Below, piece by piece: positions 53,474 to 61,967 of a stretch of 64,000 nt of DNA; positions within the stretch are counted from its first letter, which is position 1; each line of letters begins with the position of its first letter. Below the pieces are notes generated by a model, which saw only the letters and a list, made by a program, of their open reading frames with translations, ran no database searches and had not been told where the DNA came from. The translations under genes and the position numbers were made by a program. This DNA comes from Fluviicola sp. (GTDB lineage Bacteria > Bacteroidota > Bacteroidia > Flavobacteriales_D > Crocinitomicaceae), in NCBI RefSeq assembly GCF_039596395.1, contig NZ_JBCNJT010000002.1, forward strand, positions 868,001 to 932,000. Reading direction: 5' to 3'.

Positions 53474-53544
53474 AGGTCTCGTCCGGATTCGAACCGGAGT
53501 ATACGGTTTTGCAGACCGGTGCCTAGCCGCTCGGCCACGAGACC
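53474..53544 (-). tRNA. tRNA-Cys (anticodon GCA)
   Basis: Read on the minus strand the 71-nt gene folds into a full cloverleaf: acceptor GGTCTCG with CGAGACC, D stem GCC/GGC, anticodon loop CTGCAAA, four-base variable loop ATAC, T arm TCCGG-TTCGAAT-CCGGA. Discriminator base is U, as expected for tRNA-Cys. The outermost pair of the anticodon stem (C-U) is mismatched. The CCA end is not encoded, so it must be added by the CCA enzyme. It lies downstream of gltX-folB on the same strand and ends in its own terminator. Confidence 0.95.
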
Positions 53545-53648
53545 ATCTTGTGCCGGCAAAAATAGTAATTTTTCTTTAATTCCAATGAAAATAGCGAAGA
53601 TGTTTCCTTTCTATTTGAACTCTTGAAACCTTTGAACTTTGAATCTTT

Positions 53649-54011
53649 TTAAAAAGTTCCCGACTCAATAATAATCGCTACGTTATCTACATCCCCGTTT
53701 ATGGGAGGACAAATCTTGGTAACTTTCACTCGCAAGGCAATCAATCCGTTGATTTCCCGCTCAATACGTGAAACAATGCGCTGGCCAACGTGTTCGATCA
53801 ATTTGGAACGGATAGCCATTTCCTGTGTAACGATCGCGTTGATATGCACATAATCGATGGTTTGGCTCAACTCATCACTCAAAGCTGCCTGCTGGAAATC
53901 AGTTTTCATGCGAACATCTACTATGTAGTTTCCGCCGATCTTTCCTTCTTCCTCCAGGCAACCGTGGTAAGCATAGAGTTTTATTCCGTTGACTTCAATG
54001 AGGTGATTCAT
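53649..54011 (-). CDS. folB: dihydroneopterin aldolase
   Basis: Folate biosynthesis enzyme that cleaves 7,8-dihydroneopterin to 6-hydroxymethyl-dihydropterin and glycolaldehyde. The 120-residue protein has the FolB signatures: YAYHGCLEEEGKIGGNY with the conserved Glu, TIDYVHINAIV, LIEHVGQRIV with the pterin-binding Glu73, and KVTKICPPINGDVDNVAI with the catalytic Lys99. The ATG overlaps the gltX stop by 4 bp (ATGA), so the two are translationally coupled. No other folate gene is nearby. Confidence 0.95.
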   Translation of the reverse strand: MNHLIEVNGIKLYAYHGCLEEEGKIGGNYIVDVRMKTDFQQAALSDELSQTIDYVHINAIVTQEMAIRSKLIEHVGQRIVSRIEREINGLIALRVKVTKICPPINGDVDNVAIIIESGTF

Positions 54012-55534
54012 CCCAATTTTGCTAATCCGTCATTCATGCGGTTCAATGCTTCTTCTTTCCCTAAGTAAGCAGCAATTTCAAACATAGAAGGCCCTGTTCC
54101 GGCTCCAGTAAGCAGCAATCGGAATAAAGGCAAGACAGCACCGATTCCTAAAGATTTCTCTTCCAGGAAGGATTTAAATGCAGCTTCAATGGTTGGAGCA
54201 TCGAAAGTGGAGATTGCTTCCAGTTTTCCTTTCCACTCGTTCATCAGAGCAGCAGAATCTTCCTTCCATTTCTTGGAGACGGTTTGTTCGTCATAAGATT
54301 CCGGCTTATTCAACAAGTAAGCACCTTCGGTCATCATGTCTTTCAGGAAGGTTGCACGCTCTTTCATCAAATGGCAAAATTGTGCGATTTTTTCATCGTT
54401 TTCCGCAAGATTAAATTCAGATTTGAGCATTTTAGCCAAATCTTCGTCGCTGGTTGCTTTCAAATATTGTTGCTGGAACCATTTGGTTTTATCCGGATCA
54501 AACTTCGCTCCTGCTTTACTTACACGATCCAAACTGAAGGCTTCAACCAATTGATCCAGGCTGAAAATTTCCTGTGTTGTTCCCGGGTTCCATCCAAGGA
54601 AAGCAAGCATGTTGATAAATGCATTGTGCAGGTACCCGCTCTCACGGTAACCTGTAAATGATTCCATGTTTCCAGTTTTCGGATCTTTTAAACTTCCGGA
54701 AATAGGGAAAACCGGGAAACCTAAACGGTCACCGTCTCTCTTGGAAAGTTTACCGTTTCCATCCGGGCGAAGCAACAGCGGAAGGTGAGCAAATTTCGGA
54801 GCATCCCAACCGAATGCCTGGTAAAGCAAAATGTGCAATGGAGCTGACGGAAGCCACTCTTCCCCACGGATCACGTGAGATATTTTCATCAAATGATCAT
54901 CTACAATGTTCGCTAAATGGTAAGTCGGAAGCCCGTCGCTTTTAAATAATACCTTGTCGTCCAGGTTATTCGTATTTACAACGACCCATCCACGGATGAT
55001 GTCTTCAAATCTAACATCTTCATTTCTAGGCATTTTCATACGAATCACGTACTTATCACCGGCCTCGAGTCTTCTTTGTACTTCGTCGGCAGGAAGTGTC
55101 AGTGAATTCTTCAGATTCGTACGCGTAACGCTGTTGTACTGCCAGTTGGGCATTCCCATATTTTTAGCTTGCTCACGCACAGCATCCAATTCTTCGGGAG
55201 TGTCGAATGCGTAATAAGCTTTGTCGTTTTCAACAAGCTGAAGCGCATACGGTTTATAAAGATCCATGCGCTCACTCTGAATGTACGGACCATATTCACC
55301 ACCGATTCCCGGACCTTCTGTTGGCATGATTCCACACCATTTCAAAGATTCCATGATATAATCCTGTGCTCCTGGAACAAAACGTTCCTGGTCGGTATCC
55401 TCTATCCGAATAATGAAAGTTCCATTATTGTGTTTTGCAAAAAGATAATTATAAAGTGCTGTTCTAACACCTCCCATGTGCAAAGGACCTGTTGGGGATG
55501 GTGCAAAACGGACACGTACGTTTGACGAACTCAT
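54008..55534 (-). CDS. gltX: glutamate--tRNA ligase
   Basis: Class I aminoacyl-tRNA synthetase of 508 residues. HIGH-type motif: SPTGPLHMGG (residues 13-22). KMSKS-type motif: KLSKR at 262-266. RIEDTDQERF and the C-terminal anticodon-binding helices complete the bacterial GluRS pattern. Whether it also charges tRNA-Gln cannot be judged here, since gatABC and glnS are outside the window. The gene is first in an operon with folB. Confidence 0.97.
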   Translation of the reverse strand: MSSSNVRVRFAPSPTGPLHMGGVRTALYNYLFAKHNNGTFIIRIEDTDQERFVPGAQDYIMESLKWCGIMPTEGPGIGGEYGPYIQSERMDLYKPYALQLVENDKAYYAFDTPEELDAVREQAKNMGMPNWQYNSVTRTNLKNSLTLPADEVQRRLEAGDKYVIRMKMPRNEDVRFEDIIRGWVVVNTNNLDDKVLFKSDGLPTYHLANIVDDHLMKISHVIRGEEWLPSAPLHILLYQAFGWDAPKFAHLPLLLRPDGNGKLSKRDGDRLGFPVFPISGSLKDPKTGNMESFTGYRESGYLHNAFINMLAFLGWNPGTTQEIFSLDQLVEAFSLDRVSKAGAKFDPDKTKWFQQQYLKATSDEDLAKMLKSEFNLAENDEKIAQFCHLMKERATFLKDMMTEGAYLLNKPESYDEQTVSKKWKEDSAALMNEWKGKLEAISTFDAPTIEAAFKSFLEEKSLGIGAVLPLFRLLLTGAGTGPSMFEIAAYLGKEEALNRMNDGLAKLG

Positions 55535-55715
55535 GCTTGTAAATTTTATGCAAAAGTAATTAAATATTGACCTTGTTCTGCAAAATGGGAAAGTGTTAAA
55601 AACGAGACGGATTAACCTTTTTTAAGAGTAAAGTGTACAGCCGGTTAGAATTTGAAGAAGATGTTCTGTATGAACTTTTCTACTTTAGTAAGTTATTCCA
55701 ATAAGAATTGTTTTT

Positions 55716-58700
55716 ATGTCAGCTTTTGATCGCTTAATTGAGCAAATAGACGCCTTCATCCGCAAGTATTACAAGAGTGAAATCCTCAAGGGTGTTTTGA
55801 TCGTCGTTGGCTTTTTATTGGCCTCCTGGTTAACAGTGAGTGTCCTGGAATATTTTGGCCGTTTCCCAAGTTCGGTGCGGTTTATATTATTGATTTTGTT
55901 CCTGGGAATGAACGGTTATTTGCTGGTGCGTTATTTTGCGCTTCCACTCATGCGTTTGTATTCCTTTGGAAAACGCATTAACAGAACCCAGGCGGCAAAG
56001 ATTATCGGAGCATTTTTCCCGAATGTTTCTGACAGGTTGTTGAATACGCTTCAATTGAATGAAATCGTGAACGAAAACGATCGCAGTTTTGAATTGATCC
56101 GGGCGAGTGTTTCACAAAAGTCAAATGAACTGCTTGCCGTTAAGTTTGAAGAAGCGGTTCGTTACGAAGAGTCTAAAAAATACCTGAAGTATGTGATTCC
56201 GATAGTTTTGCTTTTCGGGACAATTGCAGTCTTTGCTCCAAGATGGATTACCAAGGGTTCTTCAAACGTAGTGAATTTCTCCCAGGCACAGGAAGCACCT
56301 TTCGACTTTAACCTGGTGAATAAAAAAGATAAACTGCGTGAAGGAAGCTCCTACAATGTGGAGGTGGATATTACCGGGTTGTATGTTCCGGAACACGTGT
56401 TCCTGGTTTCGAACCGCGGACGATATAAAATGAATAAGATTCGAAAGAATCGCTTGTCCTTCCCTATTGAGAATTTGAAATCTGATTTCATTTTCCACTT
56501 TGAAAGTGAAGGATTTGAATCCAAACAATTCGAAGTAAAGATTCTGGGAAATTCCTCTTTGGGAAAAGTAGTAGCGACTTTGCATTACCCGAAGTATTTA
56601 CACAGGAAAGATGAACGCTTGTTGAACATTGCTGACCTGGATCTTCCGGAAGGAACAAAAGTGGACTGGAATGTAGAAGCGCGAAATGTAAGTTGGTTTA
56701 AGGTAAGCAGTAAGGGATTCTCGAAGCAGTTCAATGCGGAGAATGGGACATTCCAATCGGTATACAAAGACGATGGTTCAATCAACTTCATTTTGAAGAA
56801 CAAGGATCTGAATGTATTGGACACTTCCAATATTCAGGTTCACGTAGTCAAGGATGCCTACCCTTCTATCCTGGTTTCTGAAAGCGTGGATTCTGTCAAA
56901 GCTTCCGTTAGATCTTTTGAAGGATTGATCTCTGATGATTATGGATTGACTTCGCTTTATTTCCTGTACACGATTAAAAAGAAGAACGGAACCGAGTTGA
57001 AGCGAAAAATGCTGGTAGACAAGTATACATCGACCAATGATAAATTCTCGTTTGCGGTGGACTTCAGCAGAGACAATATCGATGTGGAAGACAAAATTTC
57101 TTATCACTTCCTGGTATATGATAACGATGGGGTGAATGGTTCGAAAAGTACTTCTTCCCAGAATTTCGTGTATGAACTGCCAACGCTTACGAACCTGAAT
57201 GAAAAACGCGATGAAGTTCAAAAGGAATTGAAGAATGCGTTGACAGATGTTTTCAAGAAAACAGAACAGTTCCAGAAGGATGTGAACAAGTTGCAGAAAT
57301 CGTTGATGAACAAGTCAAAGAGCGACTTTAAGAATATGGAGCAGGTTCAATCGTTGAAACAGCAACAACAATCGCTTCAGGAAGAATTGCAATCCATAAA
57401 GGATAAATTGGATGCAAGTAACGAAGAGAAGAATAAACTCAGTGAGCAGGACGAGGAGTTGTTGAAGCAACAGGAACTCATTGAAGAATTACTCAAAGAA
57501 GTAATGGATGATGAACTCAAAAAACTTCTGGATGAACTGGAGAAGTTGATGGAGAAGAATGATCAGCTTCAGATGAAAAATGAAACAGAGAAGTTGGATG
57601 CTTCCAGCGACGAAATGAAAAAGCAATTGGATCGTACCATGGAAATGCTGAAACGTTTGCAGGTGAATGAGAAGATTGACGATTTGGAAAAGGAATTGGA
57701 CCAGTTGGCCCAGGAGCAGGAAAAGCTTGAGAAAGATATCAAGGAGGAAAAAGTTTCTGAGAAGGACGCATCGAAAAAACAAGAGGAATTAAACAAGAAG
57801 TTTGATGAACTGAAAAAAGACATGCAGGAAATGCAGAAGCTGAATGAAGAATTGGAACGGCCAATGCCGATGGATTCTTTTGAACAGGAGCAGCAGGAGA
57901 TTTCCGATGAAATGAATGACGCAAAAAGTAAACTGGATCAAGGCAAGAAAAGTAAAGCCGGAGAGAATCAGAAGAAAGCTGCAGAGAAAATGAAGGAACT
58001 TTCCGATCAGTTAAACAATCAACAGGAATCCGCCAACAAAAAGCAGAATGAAGAAGACATGAGTTTGATTCGATTGTTACTGGAGAATCTGATGTCATTG
58101 AGCTTTGACCAGGAATATGTGATGAACCGTTTCGGGAAAGTGAAGGACATGGATCCTTACTATAATAAATTGGGAAGAAAACAGCGAAGTATCATCGACG
58201 ACAACAAATTGATCGAGGACAGTTTGATGGCTTTGGCCAAGCGTCAAACGAAAATTGCTCCGTTCATTGACAAAGAACTAAAAGATATTCGCACAAACTT
58301 CGGATTGATTACAGGTGAAATCGGTGAGCACAATCGAAGGGGAATGCAACAGCATCAACAGTATGTGATGACGAGTTACAACAACCTTGCACTGATGCTA
58401 AACGAAAGTTTGCAATCCATGCAACAGCAACAACAAGCTCAACAGAAACCTGGTTCTGGTTCTTGTGACAATCCTGGAGGTGCCGGTCAAAAACCAAGTT
58501 CCGGTCAAATGTCTTCGGGAGATATGAAGGAGATGCTGAAGAAACAGCTGGAGCAAATGAAGAAAGGAAAGAATCCGGGAGGTAAAGAACCAGGCGATAA
58601 GCAGGGACAAGGGAGCCAGGGAATGCCGGGATTGGGAAATAAGGAAGTAGCTAAAATGGCTGCTCAGCAAACGGCCATTCGTCAGCGCCTGGAACAAATC

Positions 58701-59054
58701 CGGAATGAAATGAATAAAGAGGGTCAGGGAAAAGGAAACCAATTAAATCCTTTGATCAAAGAATTGGAGGAACAAGAGAGACAATTAATCAATAAGCAAT
58801 TCTCACCGGAGATGATTCGTCGTCAGCAGGACATTTTAACGCGCTTGTTGGAGAGTGAGAAAGCGCTGAAAGAAAGAGGTTTTGAAGAGAAAAGAGAATC
58901 GACTTCCGGAAAAAATATAAATTATGGTAACCTTATTCGATTTGATGAGTATAAGCGTAACAAGCTTGGACAAGTTGAGTTGCTGCGTGCGGTTGATCCT
59001 TTGTTGACGAAGTACTACAAAGACAAGGCAGGGAAGTACTTCAATCAGTTCTAG
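55716..59054 (+). CDS. DUF4175-like large membrane coiled-coil protein
   Basis: 1112 residues. Three membrane helices lie in the first 175 residues (about 25-44, 56-74 and 155-174). A beta-rich, probably periplasmic region (200-480) follows, then a very long coiled coil rich in Glu, Lys and Gln (about 490-780), and a C-terminal part with Gln-rich and Gly/Pro-rich stretches (MQQQQQAQQKPGSG) and helical ends. The layout fits the DUF4175/TIGR02302 type, found next to envelope and cell-cycle genes in some bacteria; function is not established. It is the first gene of a same-strand run with an RsbW-like ATPase, ybeY and mnmG, with gaps of 17 bp and less up to ybeY. Confidence 0.85.
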   Translation: MSAFDRLIEQIDAFIRKYYKSEILKGVLIVVGFLLASWLTVSVLEYFGRFPSSVRFILLILFLGMNGYLLVRYFALPLMRLYSFGKRINRTQAAKIIGAFFPNVSDRLLNTLQLNEIVNENDRSFELIRASVSQKSNELLAVKFEEAVRYEESKKYLKYVIPIVLLFGTIAVFAPRWITKGSSNVVNFSQAQEAPFDFNLVNKKDKLREGSSYNVEVDITGLYVPEHVFLVSNRGRYKMNKIRKNRLSFPIENLKSDFIFHFESEGFESKQFEVKILGNSSLGKVVATLHYPKYLHRKDERLLNIADLDLPEGTKVDWNVEARNVSWFKVSSKGFSKQFNAENGTFQSVYKDDGSINFILKNKDLNVLDTSNIQVHVVKDAYPSILVSESVDSVKASVRSFEGLISDDYGLTSLYFLYTIKKKNGTELKRKMLVDKYTSTNDKFSFAVDFSRDNIDVEDKISYHFLVYDNDGVNGSKSTSSQNFVYELPTLTNLNEKRDEVQKELKNALTDVFKKTEQFQKDVNKLQKSLMNKSKSDFKNMEQVQSLKQQQQSLQEELQSIKDKLDASNEEKNKLSEQDEELLKQQELIEELLKEVMDDELKKLLDELEKLMEKNDQLQMKNETEKLDASSDEMKKQLDRTMEMLKRLQVNEKIDDLEKELDQLAQEQEKLEKDIKEEKVSEKDASKKQEELNKKFDELKKDMQEMQKLNEELERPMPMDSFEQEQQEISDEMNDAKSKLDQGKKSKAGENQKKAAEKMKELSDQLNNQQESANKKQNEEDMSLIRLLLENLMSLSFDQEYVMNRFGKVKDMDPYYNKLGRKQRSIIDDNKLIEDSLMALAKRQTKIAPFIDKELKDIRTNFGLITGEIGEHNRRGMQQHQQYVMTSYNNLALMLNESLQSMQQQQQAQQKPGSGSCDNPGGAGQKPSSGQMSSGDMKEMLKKQLEQMKKGKNPGGKEPGDKQGQGSQGMPGLGNKEVAKMAAQQTAIRQRLEQIRNEMNKEGQGKGNQLNPLIKELEEQERQLINKQFSPEMIRRQQDILTRLLESEKALKERGFEEKRESTSGKNINYGNLIRFDEYKRNKLGQVELLRAVDPLLTKYYKDKAGKYFNQF

Positions 59055-59071
59055 TATACGTAGAACATTAA

Positions 59072-59494
59072 ATGAATAGAATGAAAGAAGGGTTTACTTT
59101 AATTGATTCGTTAAGCATTCCTTCAGAGTTGAATAATTTACCGGTTGTTGAGTCGATGATTGACAAAGCTTGTCAGACGGTTGGCATTGATGAAGACATG
59201 TACGGTAATGTATTGATAGCGGTTACTGAAGCAGTAAATAATGCTATTATTCACGGGAACTCGATGCACGTTGGTAAAGAAGTGAAGTTGGAATTTTATG
59301 AAACCAGTGATGGTTTTGGTTTTAAAATTTGTGATGAAGGCAGTGGTTTTGATCACTCACACCTACCCGACCCAACGGCTCCGGAGAACATAGAGAAGGA
59401 AAACGGAAGAGGAATTTTCCTGATGAGAAACTTGGCTGATGAAGTATTGTTCAATGAACAGGGAAATGAAGTGAGTGTTTTTTTTAATAGATAA
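59072..59494 (+). CDS. RsbW/SpoIIAB-like serine kinase-type ATPase (HATPase_c domain only)
   Basis: 140 residues forming a single GHKL ATPase fold. N box: AVTEAVNNAIIHGNS with the Mg-binding Asn; G1 box: CDEGSGFD; G2 region: NGRGIFLMRNLAD. There is no His-phosphotransfer or sensor domain, so it belongs to the anti-sigma factor/serine kinase type rather than to histidine kinases. Its partner (a STAS anti-anti-sigma protein) is not adjacent. ATG at 59072 is used; a second ATG lies three codons later. The stop overlaps the ybeY start (TAATG), so translation is coupled. Confidence 0.88.
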   Translation: MNRMKEGFTLIDSLSIPSELNNLPVVESMIDKACQTVGIDEDMYGNVLIAVTEAVNNAIIHGNSMHVGKEVKLEFYETSDGFGFKICDEGSGFDHSHLPDPTAPENIEKENGRGIFLMRNLADEVLFNEQGNEVSVFFNR

Positions 59495-59934
59495 TGGTAG
59501 AAGTTTTTTTTGAAGATATAGATGAAGTTCCGGGTGTAAACCCGGAATTTTTGTTTGCATGGTATACGAATGTTTGTAATGTGGAGTCCAAAACCCTGGG
59601 AGAGATTTCCATTATTTTTTGTTCGGATGAACATTTGCTGGATATGAATAAGGAATACCTGGACCACGATTATTACACAGATATTATCACGTTCGATTAT
59701 ACACAAGACAATCTCGTTTCAGGAGATTTGTTTATTAGTGTAGATCGTGTTCAGGATAATGCAGATGAATTTGATGTGTTATTCCAGGATGAATTACACC
59801 GGGTTTGTGTTCATGGTCTGTTACACTTGTGCGGTTACAAGGATAAATCAGAAAGTGATGAGAGGTTAATGCGCTCTAAGGAGAATGAAATGTTGGAGTT
59901 GCGAAAGTTCCACGTGGAACATTTGAAGGGTTGA
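59494..59934 (+). CDS. ybeY: endoribonuclease YbeY (16S rRNA maturation)
   Basis: 146-residue zinc-dependent RNase of rRNA processing and ribosome quality control. The signature helix is DELHRVCVHGLLHLCGYKDKSESDE: the first two zinc His are present (HGLLH), while the third His of the usual H-x3-H-x5-H motif is Asp. The substrate-binding Arg region and ISIIFCSDEHLLDMNKEYL with DHDYYTDIITFDY are also typical. The last codons (KFHVEHLKG) are encoded by a parS sequence, so the C-terminal FHVEH follows from the DNA site. Confidence 0.93.
   Translation: MVEVFFEDIDEVPGVNPEFLFAWYTNVCNVESKTLGEISIIFCSDEHLLDMNKEYLDHDYYTDIITFDYTQDNLVSGDLFISVDRVQDNADEFDVLFQDELHRVCVHGLLHLCGYKDKSESDERLMRSKENEMLELRKFHVEHLKG
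59906..59921. promoter_or_regulatory. parS: parS site 1, inside the 3' end of ybeY
   Basis: AGTTCCACGTGGAACA: 15 of 16 bases match TGTTCCACGTGGAACA. It encodes Phe-His-Val-Glu-His in ybeY. ParB-family proteins bind such sites to nucleate the partition complex. Confidence 0.85.
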
Positions 59935-59941
59935 TTTTGTT

Positions 59942-59957
59942 TGTTCCACGTGGAACA
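59942..59957. promoter_or_regulatory. parS: parS site 2, ybeY-mnmG intergenic
   Basis: TGTTCCACGTGGAACA, a perfect 16-bp palindrome and the best site of the cluster, 20 bp after site 1. Confidence 0.9.
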
Positions 59958-60009
59958 CATTTTTTGATTTTCGAGTTTTTGTAAAAAGGCCAAATGTTAA
60001 TGTTGCGTA

Positions 60010-60025
60010 AGTTTCACGTGGAACA
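60010..60025. promoter_or_regulatory. parS: parS site 3, ybeY-mnmG intergenic
   Basis: AGTTTCACGTGGAACA, the mixed TTTCACGTGGAA form that also occurs in functional parS sites. Confidence 0.85.
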
Positions 60026-60056
60026 TTGGAAAGCTTGGCAGGAATGATAGTAATTT

Positions 60057-60072
60057 TGTTCCACGTGAAACG
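60057..60072. promoter_or_regulatory. parS: parS site 4, just before the mnmG start
   Basis: TGTTCCACGTGAAACG: 15 of 16 bases match the Bacillus-type TGTTCCACGTGAAACA. It ends 9 bp before the mnmG ATG, so ParB binding could affect mnmG expression. Confidence 0.85.
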
Positions 60073-60081
60073 TGAGAGAAT

Positions 60082-61953
60082 ATGTTGAAGAATTATGATG
60101 TCATTGTAGTGGGTGGCGGACATGCTGGTTGTGAGGCTGCGAATGCGGCGGCAAAACTGGGAAGTTCGGTGTTGTTGATTACAATGAATATGAATACCAT
60201 TGCTCAGATGAGTTGCAACCCTGCAATGGGTGGTGTGGCGAAAGGGCAAATCGTTCGTGAAATTGATGCGCTTGGCGGAGGGTCCGGTATTGTTTCGGAT
60301 TTGTCGGCAATTCAGTTTCGTATGTTGAACCGTTCAAAAGGTCCGGCGATGTGGTCGCCGAGAACTCAAAACGATCGAATGAAGTTTGCTGAGGAGTGGC
60401 GTTTGTTGCTCGAACGAAATCCAAATGTTGATTTTTGGCAGGACATGTGCAATGGATTGATCGTGGAGAACGGTTCTGTTGTGGGTGTTCGCACTTCAAT
60501 GGGTATTCCGGTTTATGGAAAGGCGGTTGTTTTGACAAACGGAACTTTCCTGAATGGATTGATCCATTTGGGTGAAAAACAGTTTGGCGGTGGAAGAATC
60601 GGTGAGAAAGGTGCAACCGGAATCACGGAGGATTTGGTCGCTTTAGGATTTGAATCCGGAAGAATGAAAACAGGAACACCTCCACGTATCGATGGCCGTT
60701 CACTGGATTATTCCAAAATGGAATTGCAGGATGGAGATGAAAATCCCAGCAAGTTTTCTTACGGAAATACAGAGGCGTTGAAAGTACAACGTGCTTGTCA
60801 CATTACTTACACCTCTACTCTCACCCACGATTTATTGCGCGAAGGGTTTGATCGTTCACCAATGTTCAATGGTGCAATTAAAAGTAGCGGGCCAAGATAT
60901 TGCCCGAGTATTGAGGATAAGATCAATCGTTTTGCTGATCGCGACAGACACCAGATTTTTGTGGAGCCGGAAGGATGGAATACGGTGGAAATCTATGTAA
61001 ACGGGTTTTCTACCAGTTTACCTGAAGATGTTCAATTGAAAGCGTTGAGATCTATTCCCGGATTTGAGCAAGCTAAAATGTTCCGACCAGGATATGCGAT
61101 CGAGTACGATTACTTCCCCCCTACTCAACTAAAACACACGTTGGAAACAAAGTTGATAGATGGATTGTATTTCGCTGGACAGATCAATGGTACTACCGGA
61201 TATGAAGAAGCAGCTTGCCAGGGATTGATGGCTGGAATCAATGCTGCTTTGAAAGTACAGGAAAAGGAACCGTTTATACTTTCACGAAGTGAAGCGTATA
61301 TCGGTGTGTTGATCGATGATTTGATCACGAAAGGAACTCAGGAACCTTACCGCATGTTTACTTCCCGTGCAGAATATCGAATCTTGTTACGTCAGGACAA
61401 TGCGGATGTTCGTTTGACACCGATTGCTTTTGAACTGGGTTTACAGGATCAGGAAGCGATGGATCGGGTGAATAGAAAGATTAGTGCAGCAAAAGAGTTG
61501 ATAGGTGCTTTGCGTAAAGAAGGAGTTAGTCCGGAAGTTGCAAATCCGGTCTTGGATTTGGTTGGTAGTTCTCCCCTTTCCCAGCAGGTGAAATTAGCAT
61601 CGGTTCTTACACGACCACATGTAACTATGGAACACGTGTTGGAAATGAGCCAGAATGTTCGTGAGTTGGCTGAAAAGTTACACGTGGAACATGAGGATGC
61701 TGTTGAGCAAGCTGAAATTCTTTTAAAGTACGAAGGATATATAGCTCGCGAGGAAGAAGTCGCATTGAAACTGTCTCGTTTGGAAGAGGTCTCGATTCCT
61801 GATTCAATGGATTATTTTTCAATGAAATCCTTGTCTTCGGAGGCAAAAGAAAAGCTAAGCAAAATTAAGCCGGTGACTATTGGTCAGGCATCCAGAGTTA
61901 GTGGAGTTTCCCCTAGCGATATTTCTGTTTTATTAATTCATTTAGGAAGATAG
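60082..61953 (+). CDS. mnmG: tRNA uridine 5-carboxymethylaminomethyl modification enzyme MnmG (GidA)
   Basis: FAD-dependent partner of MnmE in making cmnm5U at the wobble position of certain tRNAs. The 623 residues show the FAD loop [21 protein letters not shown] at 8-28, [26 protein letters not shown], the Cys region [54 protein letters not shown] and [20 protein letters not shown]. The C-terminal helical MnmE-binding domain holds an LHVEHED segment encoded over parS site 5. mnmG lies beside the origin in many bacteria, which fits the parS cluster around it. Confidence 0.97.
   Translation: MLKNYDVIVVGGGHAGCEAANAAAKLGSSVLLITMNMNTIAQMSCNPAMGGVAKGQIVREIDALGGGSGIVSDLSAIQFRMLNRSKGPAMWSPRTQNDRMKFAEEWRLLLERNPNVDFWQDMCNGLIVENGSVVGVRTSMGIPVYGKAVVLTNGTFLNGLIHLGEKQFGGGRIGEKGATGITEDLVALGFESGRMKTGTPPRIDGRSLDYSKMELQDGDENPSKFSYGNTEALKVQRACHITYTSTLTHDLLREGFDRSPMFNGAIKSSGPRYCPSIEDKINRFADRDRHQIFVEPEGWNTVEIYVNGFSTSLPEDVQLKALRSIPGFEQAKMFRPGYAIEYDYFPPTQLKHTLETKLIDGLYFAGQINGTTGYEEAACQGLMAGINAALKVQEKEPFILSRSEAYIGVLIDDLITKGTQEPYRMFTSRAEYRILLRQDNADVRLTPIAFELGLQDQEAMDRVNRKISAAKELIGALRKEGVSPEVANPVLDLVGSSPLSQQVKLASVLTRPHVTMEHVLEMSQNVRELAEKLHVEHEDAVEQAEILLKYEGYIAREEEVALKLSRLEEVSIPDSMDYFSMKSLSSEAKEKLSKIKPVTIGQASRVSGVSPSDISVLLIHLGR
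61676..61691. promoter_or_regulatory. parS: parS-like site 5, inside the 3' part of mnmG
   Basis: AGTTACACGTGGAACA: one more departure from consensus than the others (A in place of C/T at position 5). It encodes Leu-His-Val-Glu-His in MnmG. Confidence 0.7.
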
Positions 61954-61967
61954 TTTCACGTGGAACA
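61952..61967. promoter_or_regulatory. parS: parS site 6, between mnmG stop and methyltransferase start
   Basis: AGTTTCACGTGGAACA. It overlaps the mnmG TAG stop and contains the GTG start codon of the methyltransferase gene. Confidence 0.85.

Noticed and set aside
53374-53559. 61-codon frame across the tRNA-Cys gene
   Set aside because: It is explained by the tRNA, its terminator and the duplicated segment.
56390-56403. Palindrome GGAACACGTGTTCC as a seventh parS site
   Set aside because: The core CACGTG is present but the arms are AACACGTGTT, not TTYCACGTGRAA; it lies in coding sequence 3.5 kb from the cluster.
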